Source of the DNA: Lunularia cruciata
Lineage: Eukaryota; Streptophyta; Marchantiopsida; Lunulariales; Lunulariaceae
Assembly (NCBI GenBank): GCA_948567375.1
Contig: OX419758.1
Location: 3,353,001 to 3,417,000, forward strand
DNA: 64,000 nt
Reading direction: 5' to 3'
Position numbers and translations under genes: made by a program. Shown here piece by piece: positions 33,241 to 44,499 of this stretch (position 1 is its first letter; each line of letters opens with the position of its first letter). The notes below the pieces were generated by a model. The model was given only the letters and a program-made list of their open reading frames with translations, was not told the origin of the DNA and did no database searches.

Positions 33241-34520
33241 TTACGCAACTACACTTCTAGATCAAGTGAAGACAATTCGCGAGGTGGAACCTCACTTTTC
33301 AGATGTGCCTTTGCGTTTCCGGATTCAACAATATTTGGTACTGAAAGGAGGGAATAAATATCCATTATTAAGAATCAAAAGTACCCCATTGTTTGATTAA
33401 TCTTTGAGAGATAGTATTTCTTTCCTTACTGTAAAATATTTTAGAGTATTATATATATGACTACGGACTTCTTTTCAACAAAAGAACAGGACCATGTACG
33501 ATAACAAGGAGGATAGGAAGACCCCCATCAAGCTGTACGATTACAAGGAAAAGACATAGAGTGTAAAATGGGTCTAAGCACCAATAGGGTACTTCTTTTC
33601 AACTTAGGATTATCATTTGTTTGAATCATAGATCAATTATATTGGTGTGCTAGTAAATGCACGTACAAAGGCACTGTAATCCTGACTAACTATTCACCTT
33701 TCACTTCACCTTCTGTTTGACGGTGGTGAATGATTTATATATCATGGATATCTAAAACATTTTACGAGAGGCGAAAATGTTCTTTTGCATTTCCATATTT
33801 GGGGTTCTATTTTTCGCTCTTCCCATCCTTCTTGTGTTTTATGAGGTCCGCTTTCTTATTTTTTCCATATTTTGCAATGTTCTACCTAATGTTGTCTGGT
33901 AGCATGTGATCACTATCCACTTGACGATGACTCTATTTTCTGGCTGATTTATTTGTTACGTAGTTTTAACTCTTTCTTTGTCATTTGGCTTATTTGCCGT
34001 CACTGTTGTTAAAGCGTGATTATCTTGTCTAGCTAGATTGTCTCTTCGTAGATGTCCAGTACATTGATATGAAGTTTCAATGGTGTTACCAGTTCCGAAA
34101 AGTCCAGAAAGTTGCTCAAAAAGGGAAAATGCAAGAGGAAAGAGTTGAAGTTGTTGAAAGGATTCAAATTGCCCTAGATTCACGAAGCTTTGGTTGAGCA
34201 GTATTTATCGCAATGAACCCAACAATGGAGTTAAAGATTACCGCTGTCAAAGTTATCATTTAGAGCCCATGGATGCCCGAGTACTTCAGCGAACATGGGC
34301 AATCATCTTCACACCCTTGATTGATACAGTATAGTGATGTAAGGCACTTTGCTCCCACTAGGGAGTTTCAGAAATAGTTTTGACTGATGTCTACCGGATA
34401 AATAACAAATTTCATAACTATTTTTAGTGAACTCTATAGTGGGATGAAGTGCTAATAAGTGAATCCCCTAGAAGGTGTAGGGGATATTTAGTGCAAGATA
34501 TGTTCATTTATAAAAATCAG
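33240..34520. other. Intergenic DNA without recognised features
   Basis: This is AT-rich DNA with short random frames on both strands. I see no transposon ends, RNA gene or coding motif. Confidence 0.5.
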
Positions 34521-34706
34521 GCAAGATGTTATGGATGTTTAGATGTTTAGATGTGCCGTATCAAAATAAATATTAGTTAGAAGTGGTAACATGACTTACT
34601 GATCAGGTTGCCATAGGCAAGATGTTATGGATGTTTAGATGTGCCATATCAAAATATATATTAGTCAGAAGTGGTAACATGGCTTACTGATCAGGTTGCC
34701 ATGGTT
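34521..34706 (+). repeat. Tandem duplication, about 90-96 bp unit
   Basis: Two adjacent copies (34521-34616 and 34617-34706) share GCAAGATGTTATGGATG and TGATCAGGTTGCCATAGG-type blocks. The first has an extra TTTAGATG. They differ at a few bases, so the duplication is moderately old. Confidence 0.8.
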
Positions 34707-35375
34707 TTTGGAGGGTGATTCATGAGAATTTTTGACAGATATCTTTGGCTCCAAATCATGCCACCCTCTCCAAGCTATTCAAACTGGAATTCACCATTGA
34801 TGTAGGTTTCATTGGTGTGTGCTAATGGTGGGTGAATGCTTCTATCGCATGTAAGTAAACAAAGCGGCAGGTTTAGTAGTTTTGAATTGGTGCGGTGATT
34901 CTTTTCAATAGATTAGTGTGGCAAGGGAGATTCAGAGTTATGGAAAATCATCCAAGCAGCTCAACGGCAACCAAAAAATTGATTGAGGGTGGAGAAATTT
35001 AACTCCAAAAGGGAAATGAAAACTATGCAATGGGAGATCAAGTACCTGATTGCATTGTACGCTCACATTTGGATTCAAAACCAAGACCTTTAGACTCACA
35101 TTTGGATTGCAACCAATACAATCGTTATGGAATATTTGGAGAATTGTTGTGGAGTGCATTTTCCATGCTAAGCAAAACAAAAGAGGACAAACAGTTCCAC
35201 ATGGTGCATAGCATTATGGCCAAATTTTGGATTATTTGGAAGACCATGATCATTTTGCACACATTCATGATGTGGATTGCATGGTGGGAATTGGGAAAAG
35301 CACACTCAAAAATCAATTGCTTTTAGTTTCATGGCCACATTTTTGGTTTAGGAGGGGCAAGGATTTCCTATTTCT

Positions 35376-35666
35376 ATGACAAGTGATAGCCTACACAAGA
35401 AATGGTTGATGTATATAAAATCATACAAAGAAGCTTGGGAGTTGACAAACAAGTCTATTGAAGGACTCACAGAAAGGGAATATGGCAAAGGGTTGAGAAC
35501 TATAGACAAAAATTTGAATGGAATGTGCACACATTGTGCCAGAATGGAAGCCATGTTTGGGAATAGAGCTAACACTACTCTACTTCCTATAGTAAGTTTG
35601 GGAGATTTAAATCCCAATTCATGCAAGGTTGGTGCCAAGAGGTTCTTGAATGCAAAGCCATCATGA
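35376..35666 (+). CDS. Hypothetical ORF, possible transposon-associated protein
   Basis: An intact 96-residue frame reads HKKWLMYIKSYKEAWELTNK, GLTEREYGKGLRTIDKNLNG and AMFGNRANTTLLPIVSLGDL. The Trp/Tyr-rich helical start and the charged middle look like real protein. The style recalls plant Myb/SANT-like proteins that accompany PIF/Harbinger transposases, which are present as relics 6-10 kb away, but I cannot show homology. Related but broken coding appears upstream (about 34980-35330). It is probably a fragment rather than a working gene. Confidence 0.35.
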   Translation: MTSDSLHKKWLMYIKSYKEAWELTNKSIEGLTEREYGKGLRTIDKNLNGMCTHCARMEAMFGNRANTTLLPIVSLGDLNPNSCKVGAKRFLNAKPS

Positions 35667-36039
35667 TAGGCTCTCAATTCCCATCTTCTCTAGAGGTGGT
35701 GCTCCTTAACTTGTGCCCCCAATTTGTCCCAAACACCCAAGGAGTGGAAATTTTACCTAGACTTACATGGACGGCTTGGAAAATGGAATCCGAGCCAGTA
35801 CACTCAAGGAGTCATAATTTTTTGCACTAGCCAAGGACTCACCTTTTGTTACACCACCTCCACTAGCTTCTACAAGGGATGGGTCAAAGGGTGATTTCCT
35901 TGACATGAGTAGGAGAATGTGACCCAAAGAGGAAAAAATTTGGAACATCCATAGGTAAGGTATCCAAAATGTCACCTAATATGTTGTTGTCTCAAGATTT
36001 TGCAAAAATCAACATGTTGAAGACAAACACTATAGAATT

Positions 36040-36330
36040 TAAGAAGAAGTTATGACTAGCTGAACTAGAAGCCACTATCATGAGGAAAAGAGAGAAAAAA
36101 TTGATGAGAAAGGAAGTTGAGCATGTTAGATTAGAGATTGAGAAGATGAAAGTCTAGATTGAGAAGAAATTGCATGCTGATAAAAAGAAAGCTAAGGCAA
36201 AAAAAACATACCTTTAAGGAGATGAGTCTAAAATCAAAGTGCACTCATGAAATCAAAATGAGTCTCTTGCAAGGAGAAAAGTCTCTCAAGGAAAAAAGTC
36301 AATATTTCAAATTCTAACTCAAGTTCATCA
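36040..36330 (+). pseudogene. Lysine-rich coiled-coil fragment
   Basis: One plus frame reads LAELEATIMRKREKKLMRKE and VEHVRLEIEKMKV, a stop, then IEKKLHADKKKAKAK, a charged coiled coil with single stops. Its distance and strand suggest it could be the C-terminal part of the hypothetical protein at 35376. That link is inference. Confidence 0.3.
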
Positions 36331-36429
36331 AGAAATCAAGCGTTTGGCTACACATTACAATCCTGAGCCAAAACACCATGTTCAAATTCATACTCAAATG
36401 ATAGAAAATATGATACCACCACTAAAGGC

Positions 36430-37625
36430 ACTTCCATATAACTAGAGTATATTTAATTAAAGATGATATTTGACTACTTTGTGATCCAATGTGTAATTAT
36501 TGCTGATAAGGATATTGTGCTTAATTATATGAGATTTAAGGTTTTTGTGTAAGTGCTAGAGATTGCTAGAACAAGGACCCTCATCAAAAGTCCAAAAAGC
36601 CACTCCAAAAAGACTTCTCATGCTTGAAGCTAAACAAAACAACTGCTTGAAGATGCCTATTGAAGCCCAAAAGAGCATCACAATCCCACCAATCCCTAAA
36701 TTGGCATGCGTTGGCGCTCATTGGCACTTGTTGGCGCTTGCCAATGCTCGCTCATGAAGAAACACTCATTGATGCCTATCAAAGAATGGGTAAGGTTTTG
36801 GATGGTGCCTACTGCTGCCCAATAGCATATGATAGCACAAATTGAAGAATATATAAGTTTATTAATGGTGCCTAATGACACCAATAAGGGATGGGAGGCA
36901 CGTGATGGTGCACATTGCAAGTGGCTAGCGCTCATATGTGCCAGTTGGAACCCATAAGTAGTGAATAAATTTCATGTAGTTTAACAGATTCACATTCATG
37001 TTATGATGTCTAAGAGTGAAGCAAAGTGAGAACAAAAATAAATGTAAAATCAAAAATATAATACATATCACATGATATGAGGTATTAGAATGAGGCATAA
37101 TGAGAATGGAAATAGATGCACAATCATAAATATGATACATATGATTTGTATAAATATTTAGTCCTTAAGGCTAATCATTATGTTGGAGGAGAAGGAGGTG
37201 AAGAAGATGACTAAGATGCAACATGGACTCTATGTGCAACTACATCCTCAAGTATGCATTAGTATACATCATGTTGAATCCTAAATAGACTCAATGACCA
37301 CCAAAGGCACCACTTGCTCTCCTCCAAGGGTCGATGCTTGATACTACTAGCTAGAAGGTCATGTGGATCACTATTATAAGAACAAAATCTACTTGATGTT
37401 CAATCCTCTTCTGCCTAACTAATAGTAGGTTGATCATCATGGACAAATCTATCCAAAGGTATCATCAAGGAGTCAAATGACCAAGTGTATGATGATCTCT
37501 CTACCCTATGAAGATAGAAGTAAGGAGGACGGATTGTACCATGTTGATGGTTCCTACAATAAGAGAGTGCATAACTATCCAAGATCAAAAAATCATGAAG
37601 AGGTAAACCTAATGAAGTGAGATGC
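36430..37625. other. Non-coding DNA with GGCGC/TTGGC-rich short repeats
   Basis: No gene is visible. Around 36690-36930 short motifs such as TTGGCGCTCATTGGCAC recur irregularly. Similar wording returns at 41100-41520 and 46100-46260, so this may be a decayed minisatellite-like repeat. The remainder is AT-rich and featureless. Confidence 0.4.
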
Positions 37626-38374
37626 TATAAGCTATAATACCAAGAGCTAGATACATGATCTAGAGGTAAAATTTGGTTTGGTATCATTTGGAAGGATGTT
37701 ATACATGATGGACTAAATAGATCAGATAAAGGTATCATCAAAAGAATACTTCTACTAATAGGGTAGAAATTGAAACAAACTTGAAAACCTTAGAACCAAT
37801 AGCTAGACATATGATCTAGGGGTCAAATTTGGGTTGGTAATATCTAGAACGATGTTATACATGATGGACTAAACAAATAAGAAAGACGTATCACCAAAAG
37901 GGTACTTCTACTAATAGGGTAGAAACCAAAATATGTCTCAAATCCAAAGGCAATTTTGAGAGCCTAAACAAATGAATTAGGCCATCAAATGGGCAGATTA
38001 CCCCCTCCCAAAAAAATTAAAGGCTAGCCTTCCCTCCCCCTAGGCTTGTCTTGTTGAGAGCTTTTAATGGTACCTCATCCATATGATTTGGAGATTCCTA
38101 CAATAAGATTCTCTAAAGATTCTCTTTGGTCAAAGATGGTTTGACCAACCATATAGGATCAGAACCAACATGTCGACCATGCATGAAACCAATCTAAGTG
38201 CAAAGCTTGCTTACAGGTCACCAATCCATGTATCTGATCCAAGGGTGGAGCTTCCTTTGGAGGAGTCCCCTTTGCTATATAATAGAGTCAAGGTGCTTCT
38301 TTTGGATATCAAAGTTTGAGTGTGAAACTTGTTTTTTCTCTTTTGAGTTTCTCTACTATCCTTGGAATATTACA
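37626..38374 (+). repeat. Family C solo LTR with exact TSD
   Basis: This LTR of about 749 bp ends TCCTTGGAATATTACA. It is flanked by an exact 5-bp duplication, gatgc (37621-37625 and 38375-38379). It starts TATAAGCTATAATACC and includes the C LTR landmarks, such as GATGTTATACATGATGG occurring twice in a partial internal duplication (about 37695 and 37850). No PBS follows, so it is a solo LTR. Confidence 0.8.
38276..38282 (+). promoter_or_regulatory. Putative TATA box of the C LTR
   Basis: TATATAA lies about 92 bp before the LTR end. The equivalent CTATATAATAA sits in the minus-oriented C LTR near 50635. Confidence 0.5.
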
Positions 38375-39399
38375 GATGCTCATAGGAGCTAGCTCTACGT
38401 CCTCTAAACTCACTCTATTGGACATTTTTAGAACACAAAAAGGCCATGAGCTAAGACCCATTGTGAACTCTCCTTGGGGGCTCTACCCATTGCTACATGC
38501 TCCACAACAATGACTCAATTCCATTAGGCAAAAGATTTATCCGCAAGATAACCTCAAAGCACAAAAAATAAAACTGAATGAAATGGCTAACACCAAGATG
38601 TGCTACCCACCTCATGGGCTGCAATTGTGTATGAGGGCACCAGCCATGCCTATTGGTCAAGCTCTCTCACACATTATAACCAATGCTTACCATGAAGCCA
38701 TAATGATGCCAAACAAGTAACATCCATAACAATAACCTTCTTCCATAGGAATCTTAGGAAGAGAATACATGGAATATACTCTCTTAAAAGACAAAGCCCC
38801 TCTCTAAACTCAATCTTAGTCTCCTAAGTCACCACATTGCAAGGTAAGGAATAAGAAACAAAATCTTGGGTCTCTTGAGTCACAACACTATGGAGTAATT
38901 CATAGGTGGCATCTATTTAGGTCTATGTCTCCTCATGTGAGGGCTGAATGCAATGCTTGCAAGAAATTGTACAAAGTCTTGGTCCAAGATAAGCCATAGA
39001 AATCCTATGATTAGGTGAGTTGATATGATAGCCCAATTTGAGGTCTTGAGCTGACTTCAGATAACCTTTCTAGCATAGAACTAGAATCTTAGTTTTCCAA
39101 GATTCATGTACAAAATCAAGCCTTCACCTAAGATATATTACTCTCACTCTCCTCTACCTAAATATGTGCATTCTTGCACCTCTCCATAGAAAATGCTAAC
39201 TCTTGTGCATGATTTTGTGACTAGATCTTGTAACCTTAAGTCATGGCAACAACACCTATGGTATCCAACCTCTACTCTCTTTTATTTCATAGCTAGTAAA
39301 GGTCAAATGCATCTCTTCATTTGTAGCAAGGGTATCCTCTCACTCACAAAGGGGTCTCTCTCTCTCTCAAACAATAGTCTACCCTACTCCTCTAAGCTC
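38375..39399. other. Non-coding DNA, no recognised feature
   Basis: This is featureless AT-rich sequence with short frames only. No LTR ends, RNA or coding motif were seen. Confidence 0.4.
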
Positions 39400-39770
39400 T
39401 TCAATATACTCCCATGCTCAAATACTAATCTCTCTTGCTCCTTGACACTCTCCAATCTTCTCTCACGCCCAAGCACTAATCTCTCTCGCTCCTTGACACT
39501 CTCCAATCTACTCTCACTCTCAAGCACTAATCTCTCTTGCTCCTTGATACTCTCCAATCTACTCACGCTCAAGTACTAATCTCTCTTGCTCTACACTCTC
39601 CAATTCTACACTCTTCAATCTCTTCTCACGCTCATACACTAATCTCTCCCACTCCTCTACACTCTCCAATCTAATCTCATGCTCAAGCACTGATATTTAT
39701 CTCTCTCTCCTCTAAACTCTCCAATCTACTCTTGTACTCAACAATAAGTCTCTCTTGCTCCTCAACCACT
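39400..39770 (-). repeat. Minisatellite of about 54-bp units, minus-strand coiled coil
   Basis: CT-rich units of about 54 bp containing CACTAATCTCTC.TGCTCCTTGACACTCTCCAATC recur about six times with decay. Read on the minus strand the first units give SRLESVKEQERLVLESE-type repeats (39384-39572), a regular Glu/Arg/Leu-rich helix. The repeats may have been part of a coding sequence, but the flanks show no frame. Confidence 0.7.
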
Positions 39771-39789
39771 TGGACACAATTATCTAATA

Positions 39790-41700
39790 CATGCATTATG
39801 CACCCATCATCTAGAGAAAAGCCTTAAATGCAAGATACACACATTGCCTTGCCTCTTTGCAACCTTATCTCTCTATGGAAACCAATCTAAAAAATTGTAT
39901 CAGCAATTGTCCTCCCTCTTGGCATCGCAAGTGCATCTTGAATTACATCTACTATCAATTGAAACTGCACCCCTTTAACCAACCTTGTGCAAGAATTATT
40001 GTCCCAAGAGTGAAAAAACTCCATACATGCAAGTAATTAGAAAAGAAACCAATAAACAAGTGTAGGCAACCAGGTTCATGAGAGAAGCCATTAGATGCCA
40101 CCCAAAGACCTCCCGGATACAAAAAAAATAAAATTATCAAATATGGATGACACTTGTAGCCATCCACCAACATTGTGGGGCAAAAGAATGATCCCAATAA
40201 TATTGGATGCTGCCTACTAACATTGCATAATAGGTTCCAAGGTTTAAGGAAATTGGGTAGATGTTTGGCAATGCCCAAAGTTGCAGTGGGACAAGAAAGA
40301 TGCTAGAAGATATAAGATTTCAAGGTAGGCAACACAATTTGATGCTTGCTAACACTATGGGATAGGGCTATTCTAAATGAGTTGGCATTAGGCAATGCCC
40401 ATAGGTAGTGATAATTTAATTCAAAATCAGAACCTGAAGTTGATAGTAGTTCTAAAAACAAACAAATAATGAGAAAGAAAGGAGAATGGGAAAAAAAATA
40501 CCTTTGAGAAAGGGTAGTGTAACAACCCAAAGGTTATCTTCAAGCCAAGAACATCCAAATCAACCTCCATGATTCCAAAAATAGCAATGCAAACCTAGTG
40601 TTTATCCATCCAAAACTATTCTATGAAGGTTATTGGGTGTTGAATTGTGTGTAAAAAATTAACCAATCTCCTTTGTGAGTATTTTTCATATCTTCATTAT
40701 CAGTAATTTCTCATAATCCCAAATTTTTGCCATGGAAATTTTTATATGCACTTTGTTTCAAAACTTTATTTCTTGCCAAGTTTACTCTCCTATTTCATTC
40801 TCTTTCTCTTTCAAATCCTCCCAAATGGTACTCTACTCCCAAACCCCTCTTGAATGGCACTCCTACTCTTGAACCCCTCCAAAATGGAACTCCTTCTTAT
40901 CCTATCCTGTCTATTTTTAAGCTACTCCTCTCAAATAGCACAACTCCTTAAAAAACCAAATTGCCATCTTATTTGTGGAATGTGTGAAATGGTGACTTTT
41001 GCAAGAAAGTGCATGTAAATATATAAATATAAATAAATAAACCCTCACATGAATGGTTAAATATATATTTCTCAAGAAAAAATCAAACTTCACCACTAAA
41101 AAAACTGAATTTTGAACATCAACTAGTGGCAACATGTGACATGACGTTGACAATTGGTGCTACCCAAACAATTGCCTCAAGAATAGGTTCCAACTAGTAT
41201 CTTCCAAAGTCCAGGGGCAGTTGCCAATTCTATCCATCCATCTTGCTCCATTGCACAACAATGGATGCTAACCTTTTGTTGAGCCTCTTCCAACATCCAC
41301 ACCAGGCGGCAACAAGCACCAACCTTGCTACTTGACACTTTCTGATCCACATTAGATGTCAATGAGCACCTACCTATCAACAAGCACCTTTTCCCATCCA
41401 CATTGAGCATCACCTAATGCCTTCTAAGATCCACATTGGGCATCAACCGACATCCACCTTTCAACCAATGCCTTTTGTTAGCCACACCAAGCATCAACAT
41501 GCATCAATGATTTCCAATTGGCTTCAAGTAGCACCAGCCAGTGCTAAAATTGGACCAAGTAGGCTTAAAATAATAGTTTCATGTAGAAGAACAAGACTAA
41601 TGCTTAACATTCTCCAAAGGATATTATATCATGAAGAAGCATAAGAGAAGGACTTTGTGCTTATCATATATCAAACTATATTTGTATTACAAAGGAACAT
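39790..41700. other. Non-coding DNA, no recognised feature
   Basis: No coding frame or element end was recognised. Part of 41100-41560 has the irregular GGCAAC/GGCATCAA-type short repeats noted at 36690. Confidence 0.4.
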
Positions 41701-41704
41701 GTTA

Positions 41705-42215
41705 CTATTCAATTTCCTCAAGATGATGAACAAGGCATTGTTGCATCCTCCTTGACCTACTTTCTTCTCCACCAAGCTCCATTCCATTGAGAGACATTTT
41801 TGTATCTACTTGAATTTCCTCAATAAATCCACCATTGTCTTCTAACCAAATATCCAGCCTTTTGATGTAAAATTTATGTAAATAATACAAATTTAAACTC
41901 ACTTTAGCAAATATGCATTTCTAGTATTGTCTTTAAGTTGCACTCTCAACTCCCAAAGAGAATGGCATGTAGCTTTCAATACTCGTATGCAATGCTCGTT
42001 TGTCACCCTTGCCTTTGCAAAATATTTGTTGAACTCTTGCTTGTCCTCCATTTGGGCTTGCTTGAAAGTGAGAACTAGGTGATGCATGGGTACATAACCA
42101 ATATCACCTAAAAGATATTCTGTGGCCTCAAAACTATGACATCCACTCTCTAGTTCAAATCACTCCATAGTGATGATTTTTTTAAATAGATCATGTTGTG
42201 ACATGAACCCGACAT
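41705..42215 (-). pseudogene. HARBI1-like transposase relic, C-terminal exon
   Basis: The minus strand reads YLLGDIGYVPMHHLVLTFKQ, then NEHCIRVLKATCHSLWELRV, then GGFIEEIQVDTKMSLNG. This is the same exon as in 44500-45777. It holds the second catalytic Asp (GDxGY) and the Glu of NEHC. A splice-acceptor-like TTTGCAAG precedes it at about 42226. The upstream exon with the first Asp is absent. Stops and a split (41902/41899) make it dead. In PIF/Harbinger elements this nuclease cuts and pastes the DNA. Confidence 0.7.
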
Positions 42216-42289
42216 ACTTGCAAATAAACAAATCAAAACTTGAATTTGTACAAAATTTAATCAATTTTCAACACGCTATGGACACAATG

Positions 42290-42420
42290 GACACTTGTTT
42301 GAAATTTGAAAATTTTGAAATTTGAATTTGAATTGAATTGTTTGAAATTTGAAAATTGAATTGAATCAAGTTGAATTTGAATATGAATTTTGAATTTGTG
42401 AACTCTCTAAATAGAATAAT
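42290..42420. repeat. TTTGAA-type low-complexity tract
   Basis: An irregular run of AATTTGAA/AATTGAA units. Confidence 0.7.
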
Positions 42421-42672
42421 GTCTTTAGCACTTTTTTGATCCCAATAAGACTAAGATTGAATTCATTCACAACTTGATTTCAGTGCACATATTGAAATAT
42501 TTTCATGGATGTTTTGCTTGTCATAATTTCCTCTATAGAGTGTATTGTAAAATAGTATCTTTAGCATTTTCTTTGATCTTGATAAAAACTGAATTCATTC
42601 CCAACTTGATTTCAATGCCCAAATTGAAATATTTTTCATAGATGTTTTGCTTGTCATAATTCCTCACAGAGT
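42415..42672. repeat. Tandem duplication, about 130 bp unit
   Basis: Copy one (about 42415-42543) and copy two (about 42544-42672) share CATTTTCTTTGATC-like and GATGTTTTGCTTGTCATAAT blocks with scattered differences. They are non-coding. Confidence 0.7.
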
Positions 42673-42679
42673 GTACTCT

Positions 42680-43849
42680 TCCTTCCTTTTGATTCACAAT
42701 TCAGTGCAAGTGCATATTGAAGGATTTCAAGAGCCCTTGACCATGATGTCATTCACTCTTCTTCTCTTCTCTTTCTTCAAAAAGCCCAAGTAAAATAAAT
42801 GAATGGAGATAAAATTTTATGTTCTTCAAAGAGCCTAAGAAAATTAAATGCATGGAGAAACATAGATTTAAGATCATTTACATCACTAAAGAAAAATCTT
42901 AGAATATTTGGATAAAATTAGAGAATTCTGGTCAAATTCATTATATAGTGTGCTAGAGTTAACCTAGAAAGAGGTAAAAATTAATAGAGATTGAAGCTCA
43001 AATAGTGGCCAAAATGGAGAAGAAAAGCCAAATCGGATGCCATAAGATCTAATGGAATAATGTAATATAAAGTTATATAAAAAACATTAGATAAAGAGAG
43101 CTAAGTTACATAGTTTCACTGCATTGACTCTCAAATTAGACCAATCAAGTATTTCTAAGCTAAAGTTAGGAAATCTCTTAAGTAAATTAACTGGTTTGCT
43201 TTTGAGATAGATGTTTAGCTTCCTAGTTTGATCCAAATTTTATTGTTCATGCATGCACTCCAAGTCCAAAATTAGCAAGGACTATTCTTACTCCAATGGA
43301 TATGAAAGTGTAGAACTCAATTTGGATAAATAACATTTATTTTTTATGTGCACTTAATTTCTGTCCCTATTTTGTCTTCTCATATATTATGAGTGTTTGT
43401 ATATGCTCCAAGATTTGTGTTTGCTAGAGTTAGCTCATGTACGCCCCGAGGAGATTAAATGGGAAATTTATTGTTTTCTTATGGGACCTGAACCACTGCC
43501 CGTAAGATTTTTTCAGTTATAGTAGGGGGTTTCAACAATAGTTTTACAAAGTTTCATAACTTTTCATATAGATTGTTACAAAGCATTGACTTAATGGGTA
43601 TGGTGTGTGACCGGGAGGTAGAAAAGGTATCATTATGGAGTTCAGGCCAAGTTCCTTATTAGTAGCACACTCCGTATGAGGTGGTTTGTAGAAAATAAGG
43701 GATAAGGAATTATCACTCCGTATTGCATTGATTGCACATTAGGGTTAATAAAGTTTTTGTCTAGGGTTAGATTGAAAGTGACGGCCACCAAAAGGAGCAT
43801 CCGAGGATGTTCAAGAACACTCATGGAAATGAAATGATGAGCGGCAACT
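42680..43849. other. Non-coding DNA, no recognised feature
   Basis: No gene or element end was recognised. Confidence 0.4.
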
Positions 43850-44055
43850 CGGCAAATTTTTACCACCGAGGAAGATTGGAGGGAGCATGAGTGGAAAGAT
43901 TTGAGTGCATGCAAAAATTGACCACCTGATGAAGATTTGAGAGACCCATAGTCGGCAAATTTTTACCACCAAGGAAGATTGGAGGGAGCATGAGTGGAAA
44001 GATTTGAGTGCATGCAAAAATTGACCACCCAATGAAGATTTGAGAGATCCATAGC
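43850..44055. repeat. Tandem duplication, 103 bp unit
   Basis: Two nearly identical copies start CGGCAAATTTTTACCACC, at 43850 and 43953. They differ at only a few bases, so this is one of the younger local duplications in the window. Confidence 0.85.
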
Positions 44056-44499
44056 TAGAGGTGGAATGGGAAGTGAATTTGTTTGGAGTAGGAAGATTTG
44101 AGTGTGAGCCATGAGAAGGTTAGAATGATGAGTGATTTTGTTTGAAGTGTTACTCTTGATTTCATTATTTTAAAATAATTGTCTTTTGTACGAGTATGAA
44201 ATGTATACCTTTCTTCCCCCTTGAATAATGAAATGAAATTCAAGAATTTGTTTTCTTGTTATAGAATGAAATTAATGAGATTGTTTTTTTGTGCGTACAG
44301 AGAATAGAGATGCCCCTTTGCTGAAATTTCACTGGGAGATGCACCTTTGTGGAGAAGAGAGATGCCCCTTCATTGATACGGAGTTATTAGTGGTGATTAA
44401 AAATTGAGTAAAGTCATGCCGAGAGGGAGCACTTGTTTAGAACTAACCAGAAATATTAGAAAATGTATTCAATGGATGATCCGGTTAGATTTGGAGATA

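Noticed and set aside
41405-41560. Coding frame 41417-41644
   Set aside because: No domain or composition beyond chance; it lies in short-repeat DNA.
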